Positions 55,283-63,562 of a stretch of DNA of 64,000 nucleotides are shown here, piece by piece. Source of the stretch: Luteimonas colneyensis (GTDB lineage Bacteria; Pseudomonadota; Gammaproteobacteria; Xanthomonadales; Xanthomonadaceae). The notes under the pieces were generated by a model. That model ran no database searches and was not told the origin of the DNA. It saw only the letters and a program-made list of their open reading frames with translations. The translations under genes and the position numbers were made by a program. Each line of letters opens with the position of its first letter. The first letter of the stretch is position 1. The stretch lies in contig NZ_JACSQJ010000003.1 of NCBI RefSeq assembly GCF_014836665.1, forward strand, positions 62,001 to 126,000, written 5' to 3'.

Positions 55283-55996
55283 TCAGGCGGGCGGCTGCTC
55301 GATGTCGGCGATCCGGTAGCCGGCGCTCTGGACGGTATGCAGCAGCGGCTTGTCGAAAGGCTTGTCGATGGTCTTGCGCAGGTTGTAGAGATGGCTGCGC
55401 AGCGTGTCCGAGTCCGGCAGGCTGTTGCCCCAGATCTCGCGCTCGATCTCCTGCCGGTTCACCACCCGCGGTGACTCCCGCATGAGGATCGTCAGCAGCT
55501 TGAGCCCGATCGGCGACAGCTGCAGCTCGGTGCCCGAACGCGTCGCGCGCAGGCTGGCCGGATCGAGCACCAGGTCGGCGACCTTGAGCACTTCCGAGCC
55601 CACCTGGCGGCGCTCGCGCCGGATCAGCGCGCGCAGTCGTGCCTCCAGCTCCTGCACCGCGAAGGGCTTGACCAGGTAGTCGTCGGCGCCCGCGCCGAGA
55701 CCGGTCAGCTTCTCGTCCAGCGTGTCGCGGGCGGTCAGCATCAGCACCGGCGTCGACTTGCGCGCTTCCTCGCGCAGGCGCTTGCAGACCTCGATGCCGT
55801 CCAGCCGCGGCAGCATCAGGTCGAGCACGATCACGTCGTAGTTGTTCTCGCTCGCCAGCCGGTAGCCATCGAGGCCGTCGGCCGCGTAGTCCACCTCGAA
55901 GCCGCGGCTTTCGAGGTATTCACCCACCATTTCCGAGATGTTCCGGTTGTCCTCGACGATCAGAACAAGGCCACCGGGTTCCTGCGATCCGCGCAT
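55283..55996 (-). CDS. OmpR/PhoB-family response regulator
   Basis: A 237-residue regulator. The receiver has the acidic pocket VLIVEDNRNIS, phospho-Asp in VIVLDLMLPRLDG and Lys in DDYLVKPFAVQEL. The C-terminal winged helix contains LQLSPIGLKLLTILMRESPRVVNRQEIEREIW and SHLYNLRKTIDKPF. It heads a run with the kinase and the MacAB-like genes. GGAGG sits 5-9 bases before the ATG. Confidence 0.95.
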   Translation of the reverse strand: MRGSQEPGGLVLIVEDNRNISEMVGEYLESRGFEVDYAADGLDGYRLASENNYDVIVLDLMLPRLDGIEVCKRLREEARKSTPVLMLTARDTLDEKLTGLGAGADDYLVKPFAVQELEARLRALIRRERRQVGSEVLKVADLVLDPASLRATRSGTELQLSPIGLKLLTILMRESPRVVNRQEIEREIWGNSLPDSDTLRSHLYNLRKTIDKPFDKPLLHTVQSAGYRIADIEQPPA

Positions 55997-56066
55997 GAGT
56001 CCTCCACAAGGACAGTCTTCAGCTTTGTGAAAGGCTGCCGCGCGGCCTGTCCAGAGCGCGTGAAGA

Positions 56067-56369
56067 TCAGAAGCGGATCCGGCCGGCCAGGATGTCGCGG
56101 AACATCACCCAGTCGCCCGCGAAGGAATACAGGGGATGGCGGAAGGTCGCCGGGCGGTTCTTCTCGAAGAAGACATGGCCGACCCAGGCCAGGGCATAGC
56201 CGCAGGCGAGCGCCGCCAGCAGCCACCACGCATTGCCGGTGACGAGCGCCACGACGGCGAAGGCGAGCGCTCCGCAGCTGCCGATGAAGTGCAGGCGCCG
56301 CGACGTCCGGTTGCGGTGTTCGCCGAGGTAGTACGGATAGAACTCGCGGAAGCTTGCGAAGCGGGCCAT
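56067..56369 (-). CDS. DUF962/Mpo1-like small membrane protein
   Basis: A 100-residue protein with two hydrophobic helices. The conserved FYPYYLGEHRNRTSRRLHFIG opens it, and GHVFFEKNRPATFRHPLYSFAGDWVMF closes it; the repeated His residues match the Fe-binding positions of the Mpo1 fatty-acid alpha-oxidation family (DUF962). A lipid 2-hydroxy acid dioxygenase role is possible but unproven in bacteria. Confidence 0.88.
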   Translation of the reverse strand: MARFASFREFYPYYLGEHRNRTSRRLHFIGSCGALAFAVVALVTGNAWWLLAALACGYALAWVGHVFFEKNRPATFRHPLYSFAGDWVMFRDILAGRIRF

Positions 56370-56405
56370 GTCGCCTCCCGTTGCGGCCGACCGCCCGATG
56401 ATGCC

Positions 56406-57230
56406 TCAGCCGTCGCCGCTACGCTCGGCGTCCTTCACCCGCGCCCAGAGCGCCTCCTGCGCATCGAGCGTGCGCTCCGACAGCGGCGTGCCCTCGGCGG
56501 ACGCCAGGGCCTCCATCGCGCGGAAGCGGCGTTCGAACTTGTGGTTGGCCCGCCGCAGCGCCCCGCCGACGTCGACCTTCGCGTGCCGCGCCAGGTTCGC
56601 GGCGACGAACAGCAGGTCGCCGAGCTCGTCCTCGAGCCGCGCGCGGGCGCCGGCGTCGTCCGGCGCGACGGCCAGCGCCTCGAACTCGACGCGGACTTCC
56701 TCGAGTTCCTCCGCCAGCTTGTCCATCACAGGCTCGGGGCCTGGCCAGTCGAAGCCGGCCCGCGCCGCGCGCGCCTGCAGCTTGAGCGCGCGCTGCCACT
56801 CCGGCAGCCCGCGCGCGATTCCCGCCAGCGCCGAGCTGTCGGCGTCGCCCGCGGCCGCGCGCTCGGCCTGCTTGATCTCCTCCCAGCCCGCGCGCACGGC
56901 GTCGGCATCCCCGTGCGAAGCGTCACCGAACACGTGCGGATGCCGCCGCTCCATCTTGTCCGCGATCGCGCGCGCCACGTCGTCGAAGCCGAACATCCCG
57001 GCCTCGCGCGCCATCTGCGCATGGAACACGACCTGCAGCAGCAGGTCACCGAGTTCGTCGCGCAGGCCGTCCATGTCGCCGCGATCGATCGCGTCGGCGA
57101 CTTCGTAGGCCTCCTCGATCGTGTACGGCGCGATCGTCGAGAAGTCCTGCGCAAGGTCCCACGGGCACCCGCCCTGCGGATCCCGCAGCTTCGCCATGAT
57201 CGCCAGCAAGCGGTGCAGCTGTTCGGACAC
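56406..57230 (-). CDS. mazG: Nucleoside triphosphate pyrophosphohydrolase
   Basis: A 274-residue tandem MazG protein that hydrolyses nucleoside triphosphates to monophosphates and helps regulate ppGpp-linked stress responses. The first domain has LRDPQGGCPWDLAQDFSTI, EEAYEVADAI and LRDELGDLLLQVVFH; the second KLAEELEEVRVEF and LEDELGDLLFVAANLARH. The start is GTG 57230 with GGGAGT about 5 bases before it. Directly upstream lies the first palindromic repeat element, which separates it from cysQ. Confidence 0.95.
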   Translation of the reverse strand: MSEQLHRLLAIMAKLRDPQGGCPWDLAQDFSTIAPYTIEEAYEVADAIDRGDMDGLRDELGDLLLQVVFHAQMAREAGMFGFDDVARAIADKMERRHPHVFGDASHGDADAVRAGWEEIKQAERAAAGDADSSALAGIARGLPEWQRALKLQARAARAGFDWPGPEPVMDKLAEELEEVRVEFEALAVAPDDAGARARLEDELGDLLFVAANLARHAKVDVGGALRRANHKFERRFRAMEALASAEGTPLSERTLDAQEALWARVKDAERSGDG

Positions 57231-57254
57231 TTCGGGACTCCCGGAAAGGCTTTT

Positions 57255-57469
57255 GCCACGGATGAACGCGGATGGACGCGGATTTACACGGATCGAGCAG
57301 GAAAAGCAGAAAAAGCCAAGAGCATTCTTTCACCGCGGATTTGCGCGGATCTGGCCGAGGCAAGGTTGTTGCCGAAAGCCCATGTGAGGAGACAGCGAGT
57401 GCAGAGCGTGGTGTTGGCAACGACCTCGGCCAGATCGGCGTAATCCGCGCAAATCCGTGGCAAACGCTC

Positions 57470-57473
<4 letters not shown>
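57255..57473. repeat. Palindromic intergenic repeat element A
   Basis: The left side (57255-57293) has four CGGAT words exactly 10 bp apart. It is followed by an imperfect inverted repeat: 57318-57373 pairs with 57416-57473 (both reading as AAGAGC...CACGG/CGCGG ATTTGCGCGGAT ... CTGGCCGAGG ... GTTGCC) around a 42-base loop. It contains no credible gene. The element shares the 20 bases at 57345-57364 with the inner element at 60401-60420. The right end overlaps the last bases of cysQ, supplying its TAA. Confidence 0.9.
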
Positions 57474-58253
<780 letters not shown>

Positions 58254-58264
<11 letters not shown>

Positions 58265-58805
58265 GGTGCTGCAGCCAGTCGCGGGCGATGAACAGCGCGG
58301 CGATCGAGCGGCCCTCCGAGAAGTCCTCGCGCAGGATCAGTTCGTGCAGGCGGTCGAGCTTCCACGGCACCACCTCCAGCTCCTCCGGTTCGTCGCCGGG
58401 CAGGCGCTCTGGATAGAGGTCGCGCGCGAGCACGAGATGGGTGGAGTGGCTCATGTAGGTCGGCGCGAGGGTGAGCGCGCGCAATACCTCGAGCCGGCGC
58501 GCGCCGTAGCCCGCTTCTTCCTTCAGCTCGCGGTCGGCCGCCTGCAGCGGGGTCTCGCCGGCGTCGATGCGGCCCTTGACCAGGCCCAGCTCGTAGCGGT
58601 GCACGCCGGCGGCGTACTCGCGCACCAGCAGCACGGTGCCCTCGTCGAGCAGCGGCACCACCACGACCGCGCCGTGGCCGCGGCCGTGCAGGCGCTCGTA
58701 GCGGCGCCGTTCGCCGTTGGAGAATTCGAGGTCCAGGCGCTCGAGGCGGTAGGGACCGGCGTCCGACTCGCTGACGCCGTGGATGACCGGCAGGCGGCGG
58801 CTCAC
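58254..58805 (-). CDS. nudE: ADP compounds hydrolase NudE
   Basis: A 183-residue NUDIX enzyme hydrolysing Ap3A, ADP-ribose and NADH. The NUDIX box is GLVKGRIDAGETPLQAADRE followed by LKEEAGY. The LERLDLEFSNGERRRYERL start and the APTYMSHSTHLVLARDLYPERLPGDEPEELEVV segment are NudE-like. Initiation is at GTG 58805. It is the upstream partner of cysQ and diverges from bioA across 38 bases. Confidence 0.93.
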
Positions 58806-58843
58806 GGACGCACCCCGGTGGCGCCAGCGGCGATAATGCGGCG

Positions 58844-60250
58844 ATGTCCGACAAGTCTTCCCACGATCCCGCCATTCTAGCCGAGGGCGACGCCTGGCGA
58901 TCCCGCGACCTCGCCGTGCTCTGGCATCCCTGCACGCAGATGCGCGAACACCCCGGCACCCTGCCGCTGCTTACCGTGTCCCACGGCGACGGCGCCTGGC
59001 TGGTCGGCCACGACGGCCGGCGCACGCTGGACGCGGTCAGCAGCTGGTGGACCAACATCCACGGCCACGCCGAGCCGCGCATTGCCGAAGCGATCGCGCG
59101 CCAGGCGCGCAGGCTCGAGCACGTCATCCTTGCCGGCGCCACGCATGAAGGTGCGATCGAGCTGGCCGAGCGCCTGCTCGCGATCGCGCCGCGGCAGGCC
59201 GACCGGCCGCCGCTGGCCAAGGTCTTCTACGCCGACAACGGCTCGGCCGGCGTCGAGGTCGCGCTGAAGATGGCCTTCCACTGGTTCCGCAACCGCGGCG
59301 ACGAGCCGCGGCGCACGAAGTTCGTCGCGCTGCAGAACGGGTACCACGGCGAGACCATCGGCGCGCTGTCGGTGGGCGACATCCCGCTGTACCGCCGCAT
59401 CTACGCGCCGCTGCTGATGGAGGCGATGTTCGCGCCCTCGCCCGACGCCTGGAACGCGCGCCCGGGGCAGTCGGCCGAGGACTGCGCGGAAGAGGCCGCC
59501 GACGCGCTTGCCCGGCTGCTCGACGAGCATCCCGGCGAGATCTGCGCGCTGATCCTCGAGCCGCGCCTGCAGTGCGCCGGCGGCATGCGCATGCACCACC
59601 CGGTGTACCTGAAGCGCGCGCGCGAGCTCTGCGACGTGCACGGCGTGTTCCTCATCGCCGACGAGATCGCAACCGGCTTCGGCCGCACCGGCACCATGTT
59701 CGCCTTCGAACAGGCCGGCGTGATGCCCGACCTGATGTGCGTCTCCAAGGGCCTCACCGGCGGCTTCCTGCCGCTGGCCGCCGTGCTGGCGACGCAATCG
59801 ATCTACGACGGCTTCCTCGACGACTCGCGCGAGCGCGCCTTCCTGCACTCGCACAGCTACACCGGCAACCCCCTGGCCTGCGCGGCGGCACTGGCCTCGC
59901 TCGACATCTTCGAATCCGACGAGCTCATCGCCCGCAACCGCGTGACCGCCGCGAAGATGGCCGACGCCGCGGCGACGCTCGCCGACCTGCCGCACGTGGC
60001 CGAGGTGCGCCAGGCCGGCATGGTGGTCGCCTTCGAACTCACCCGCGACGGCAACCGCGACACGCCCTTCGACCCTGCCGAACGCGTCGGACTGCATGCC
60101 TACCGCAAGGCCCTGGACCACGGCGTCCTGCTGCGGCCGCTGGGCGACACGCTCTACTGGATGCCGCCCTACTGCATCGACGACGCCCAGCTCGCACTCA
60201 TGGCCGAAACCACCCGGGCGGCCATTGTCGGGGCAGTACGAAAGGATTAG
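58844..60250 (+). CDS. bioA: Adenosylmethionine-8-amino-7-oxononanoate aminotransferase
   Basis: A 468-residue PLP-dependent aminotransferase of biotin synthesis, using SAM as amino donor. It has the BioA-type LWHPCTQMREH and VSSWWTNIHGHAEPRI, YADNGSAGVEVALKMAFHW, QNGYHGETIGALSVGD, FLIADEIATGFGRTGTMFAFEQA, and the PLP lysine in CVSKGLTGGFLPLAAVLAT. HSHSYTGNPLACAAAL follows. Longer than typical (about 430) because of N-terminal and C-terminal extensions. Its stop codon directly abuts repeat element B. Confidence 0.95.
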   Translation: MSDKSSHDPAILAEGDAWRSRDLAVLWHPCTQMREHPGTLPLLTVSHGDGAWLVGHDGRRTLDAVSSWWTNIHGHAEPRIAEAIARQARRLEHVILAGATHEGAIELAERLLAIAPRQADRPPLAKVFYADNGSAGVEVALKMAFHWFRNRGDEPRRTKFVALQNGYHGETIGALSVGDIPLYRRIYAPLLMEAMFAPSPDAWNARPGQSAEDCAEEAADALARLLDEHPGEICALILEPRLQCAGGMRMHHPVYLKRARELCDVHGVFLIADEIATGFGRTGTMFAFEQAGVMPDLMCVSKGLTGGFLPLAAVLATQSIYDGFLDDSRERAFLHSHSYTGNPLACAAALASLDIFESDELIARNRVTAAKMADAAATLADLPHVAEVRQAGMVVAFELTRDGNRDTPFDPAERVGLHAYRKALDHGVLLRPLGDTLYWMPPYCIDDAQLALMAETTRAAIVGAVRKD

Positions 60251-60643
60251 CCACGGATTTGCACGGATCAGCGCGGATTTACACGGATAGGGCGAAAGCC
60301 TTTGCCTTTGCTTTTTGTTGTTTTGTCTTTGCAGGAGCAGCTATAGCTGCCACAGGGCATATCAGGGAAAAGCGCTTTGGCCACGGATGACGCGGATGAC
60401 GCGGATCTGGCCGAGGCAAGATTCTTGGCGGGAGCCCCATTCCGGATAAAAAGCCGGCTCGGAGCGCGGCCTCTGCACTGGCCTCGCCCAGATCCGGTCA
60501 TCCGCGTCATCCGTGGCAAAAAAAGTTCCTGGCTGTTGCCCGTGCCTGGTCCAAGCTGCCGCTGCTCCTGCAACGACAAAACCAATAACAAGGGCTTTTG
60601 CCCTATCCGTGTAAATCCGCGCTGATCCGTGTAAATCCGTGGC
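60250..60643. repeat. Repeat element B, outer inverted repeat
   Basis: This gap between bioA and rsmE (410 bases) holds no gene. Outer arms 60250-60293 and 60600-60643 are 44-bp inverted repeats with one mismatch, each with four CGGAT words at exact 10-bp steps. Imperfect pairing continues inward to about 60350 and 60553, through T-rich sequence and GCAGGAGCAGC. A second inverted repeat (60376-60520) is nested in the middle. Low GC relative to the flanks. Confidence 0.92.
60376..60520. repeat. Repeat element B, inner inverted repeat
   Basis: Arms 60376-60417 and 60481-60520 form an imperfect inverted repeat (TTTG.CCACGGATGACGCGGAT ... CTGGCCGAGGC type) around about 63 bases. CGGAT words are spaced 9 bp. 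It shares 20 identical bases with element A and sits inside the outer repeat, as if one element had inserted into another. Confidence 0.88.
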
Positions 60644-60660
60644 AGAAAAAAGGACCCCCC

Positions 60661-61398
60661 ATGCGCCAGAGCCGTGAGTACGTAGACCAGCCCCTGACCG
60701 TCGGGGCGAGCGTGACGCTGCCCGACACCGCCGCGGCGCACCTGCTGCGGGTGCTGCGGCTGGGGGTCGGCGACGCCTGCGTGCTGTTCAACGGCGACGG
60801 CTTCGACTACGACTGCAGGATCGCGACCGCCGGCAAGCGCGGCGGCGAGGTCGAGGTGCTGGCGGCACGCGAAGTCGACAACGAGTCGGCGCTGCGCATC
60901 GTGCTGCTGCAGGGCGTGGCCCGCGGCGAGAAGATGGACTGGATCCTGCAGAAGGCGACCGAGCTGGGCGTGGCCGGCTTCGTCCCCGTGAACAGCGAGC
61001 GCAGCGAGGTGCGGCTCGATGCCGCCCGCGGGGAAAAGCGGCTGGCGCACTGGCAGGGCGTGGTGGCGTCGGCCTGCGGCCAGAGCGGACGCGCCAAGGT
61101 GCCTCCGGTGGCGGCACCGGTGCCGCTGGCCGAGGCGCTGGCCGGGCTCCCCGCCGGGGCACTGAAGCTGACGCTGGATCCGACCGCCGATGCCGCGATC
61201 CGTGGACTGGCCGATCCGCGCGGGCGCAGCATCGTGGTCGCGATCGGGCCCGAAGGCGGCTGGTCGCCGCGCGACCGGACCGTGCTGTCCGCGGCGGGCT
61301 TCGAGGGGCTGCGGCTGGGGCCGCGCATCCTGCGCACCGAGACCGCGGGCATCGCGGCGATCAGCGCGCTGCAGGCGGCATTCGGCGATCTCGCCTGA
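60661..61398 (+). CDS. rsmE: 16S rRNA (uracil-1498-N3) methyltransferase
   Basis: A 245-residue SPOUT methyltransferase. The N-terminal PUA-like domain (HLLRVLRLGVGDACVLFNGDG) is followed by the knotted domain with VARGEKMDWILQKATELGVAGFVPV, SERSEVR, ASACGQSGRAKVPPV, the SAM-binding AIGPEGGWSPRD and LGPRILRTETAGIAAISAL. An A-rich GGA lies 8-16 bases before the ATG, immediately after the end of repeat B, so the repeat supplies or flanks its leader and promoter region. Confidence 0.95.
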   Translation: MRQSREYVDQPLTVGASVTLPDTAAAHLLRVLRLGVGDACVLFNGDGFDYDCRIATAGKRGGEVEVLAAREVDNESALRIVLLQGVARGEKMDWILQKATELGVAGFVPVNSERSEVRLDAARGEKRLAHWQGVVASACGQSGRAKVPPVAAPVPLAEALAGLPAGALKLTLDPTADAAIRGLADPRGRSIVVAIGPEGGWSPRDRTVLSAAGFEGLRLGPRILRTETAGIAAISALQAAFGDLA

Positions 61399-61424
61399 CG
61401 CGCGGACCGCGCGCGCCGTCGCGC

Positions 61425-61910
61425 TCAGGCCGCCAGGGCTCCGCGGATCGCACCCTCGATGGCATCGACGTCGGGCAGCAGCGCCGGTTCGTCGTTGAGC
61501 AGCACGTTCATGAGCACGCACGGCGGCAGCGCTTCCGCGCCTTCGCCATCACCCTCGCCGGCGTTCGCCACCAGGGCATCGCGCGACACGGTGACCAGTC
61601 GCGGGAAGCCCTTGGTCAGCAGCGCCACGTAGGGCAGGCGCGCGTCGCCGCCGAGGGCCTTGAGCACCACCACCTTGCTGCCCAGGCCGCCGGCTTCGTC
61701 GGCGATGCCCGCCAGGCGCGAGAACGAGGCCAGCGGCAGCTGCCAGCCACGCCAGCGGATGCGGCCCAGCAGCCAGTGCGGGGCGTCGGCCACCGGCTCG
61801 GGATCGGCGTAGGACAGCACCTCGGCGATCGTGGCGTTGGGCAGCAGCAGGCGCGCGCCCTCGACCTGGATAAGCACGCCGCGGATGTCCTGGATGGCAG
61901 TGGAGTTCAT
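61425..61910 (-). CDS. chpC: CheW-like adaptor of a type IV pilus chemosensory system
   Basis: A 161-residue single CheW domain: RGVLIQVEGARLLLPNATIAEVLSY, GRIRWRGWQLPLASFSRL, and VLKALGGDARLPYVALLTKG. It lacks other domains. The order kinase (ChpA/PilL type), CheB-like, CheW matches chpA-chpB-chpC of Pseudomonas type IV pilus clusters, which is why I give the symbol; it is only inferred. It would couple a receptor to the kinase. Confidence 0.75.
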   Translation of the reverse strand: MNSTAIQDIRGVLIQVEGARLLLPNATIAEVLSYADPEPVADAPHWLLGRIRWRGWQLPLASFSRLAGIADEAGGLGSKVVVLKALGGDARLPYVALLTKGFPRLVTVSRDALVANAGEGDGEGAEALPPCVLMNVLLNDEPALLPDVDAIEGAIRGALAA

Positions 61911-61921
61911 GTCGGATCTCG

Positions 61922-63562
61922 TCAGGGCCAGCGGTCGACCAGGGCCTGGGCCAGGTCGCCGGGCTCGGCGGACACGGCGCCGCGTGCGACCAGCGCGGCC
62001 ACGGCGGCGCCGTCGTAGCAGCTCTCCGGGGCCTGCGCGAGCACGAGCGCCCCGGCCTCGGCCATCGCCGCCGCGCGCTCGACCCGCTCGACGCTGGCGC
62101 CGCTCAGGAAGACCAGCGCGCTGTCGGCGGCCGGGAGTGCGTCGTAACCGGTGGCGCGGCCATCGCCGGCATCGGCGAACCGCAGCCGCGCGCGGTCGTC
62201 GACCACCGTGACGCCGGGCGGCAGGAAATAGACGGTGCCGGCTTCGGCTGCGCCGCCGGCTTCGGCCAGCTGTACCGGCAGCACGCTGGCGCGCTGCATC
62301 TGCTGCACCAGGCGCTCGTAGCGGCCGCCGTCGAGCTGCAGCCTCACCAGCACCGTGCGCGCAAACGCGTCGCCGAGTCCTCCGAGCAGCTGGCGGACGG
62401 CGTCGGGGCCACCCAGCCCCGCTTCCACCACCACGGCGCCGCGGAGCTGGCCATGGCCGTAGCTGTCCGGATCGGCCAGCGAAATGCTGTCCAGGCGCGA
62501 CGACAGCGCGTCGAGATCGATGGCGCCGCCGCCGGCTTCGCGGGTACCGATCGGTCCCGCATCGTCCTCGGCCAGCGACAGGCCCTGCAGGCGCGACTCG
62601 AGCGCCTCGAGGTCGATCGCAGCGGTGGCGTCGCGGACGGCCAGCGGCGCGTCGTCATCGGCGAGCGACAGGCCGTCGCCGAGCGAAAGCGGATCGCGCA
62701 CGTCCGGTCCGGGCGCTGCGCCGGCCGGCGCTTCCGGCTCGCCCGGAGCGTCATCGCCGGCGACGTGGGAATCCGCAGCCCTGGCGCCGGGACCGGGCGC
62801 CAGGACGTCGTCCAGGCCCTGCACGGCTTCGGACGTGTCGCCCTCGTCGTGCCTGCCGCGCGAAGCGGAGGCGCTGGCAAGCAGTTCCGCCAGCGCGGGA
62901 TCCTCGGCGAGCGAGAGCTCGTCCGTACCGGCCGACGACCAGTCCATGTCCTCCGCGGCGAGCAGGCCGGAGAAGCCGGAGGACGCTTCGGAGGGGGCCT
63001 CCGCGGACGGCGACGCTTCGGACGGCGGCGCCGCGCGGAACGGCTCATCGGCGGATGGCGCATCGAAATCGCCCGCGCGCGGCACGTCCGTCGCCAGCTC
63101 ATGCGCCGCGTCGGCCATCGCACCGACGTCGACGCTCTCCGGATCGAACTCCCGCTCGGGCAGGCCGCCCGGCTCCGGATGCACCGCATCCCCGGATGCG
63201 GCGCCCGGCGGCAGCACGTCGGCGTGGCCGTTGAGCTTCGCCGCCAGGTGGCGCACCCAGCGCGCGGCATCCCAGCCGTCGCGGCGCGCGGCCACGTCGG
63301 CCTCGTCGAACATCACCAGCACGCCGGGATCCGACAGCAGCGCGTCGTAGCGCTCCAGCGCGTCCTCGATCGCCGGCTCCAGCGCGACCAGCACGGCGCC
63401 CGGCTGCAGGGCGACGGCCTCGTCGGGATCGCCCTCCTGCGGATCGACCGAGCGCAGCAGCTCGGCGCCGGCCTCGGCCAGCGCCGCTTCCAGGCGCTGC
63501 CTGGCCTCGCCCTCGCGGGCCAGCAGCAGCACGCGCACGGCCTGGGCGCCGTCCTCAGCCAT
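61922..63562 (-). CDS. CheB-like protein lacking catalytic residues (ChpB position)
   Basis: A 546-residue protein. Residues 1-115 look like a degenerate receiver without an acidic pocket or phospho-Asp. Residues 120-370 are acidic, Ala/Pro-rich and low-complexity, with two related 19-residue repeats (IDLEALESRLQGLSLAEDD and IDLDALSSRLDSISLADPD). Residues 375-546 resemble the CheB methylesterase fold, but the catalytic Ser motif GASTGG reads EAGLGG, and the usual His and Asp motifs read VRLQLDG and LSGASVE. It is probably a non-enzymatic scaffold. It overlaps the kinase gene by eight bases. Confidence 0.75.
   Translation of the reverse strand: MAEDGAQAVRVLLLAREGEARQRLEAALAEAGAELLRSVDPQEGDPDEAVALQPGAVLVALEPAIEDALERYDALLSDPGVLVMFDEADVAARRDGWDAARWVRHLAAKLNGHADVLPPGAASGDAVHPEPGGLPEREFDPESVDVGAMADAAHELATDVPRAGDFDAPSADEPFRAAPPSEASPSAEAPSEASSGFSGLLAAEDMDWSSAGTDELSLAEDPALAELLASASASRGRHDEGDTSEAVQGLDDVLAPGPGARAADSHVAGDDAPGEPEAPAGAAPGPDVRDPLSLGDGLSLADDDAPLAVRDATAAIDLEALESRLQGLSLAEDDAGPIGTREAGGGAIDLDALSSRLDSISLADPDSYGHGQLRGAVVVEAGLGGPDAVRQLLGGLGDAFARTVLVRLQLDGGRYERLVQQMQRASVLPVQLAEAGGAAEAGTVYFLPPGVTVVDDRARLRFADAGDGRATGYDALPAADSALVFLSGASVERVERAAAMAEAGALVLAQAPESCYDGAAVAALVARGAVSAEPGDLAQALVDRWP

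Noticed and set aside
57259..57350. CRISPR-like regular repeats (CGGAT every 10 bases)
   Set aside because: The unit is five bases with five-base spacing and arranged as a palindrome, with no spacers of CRISPR length and no cas genes.
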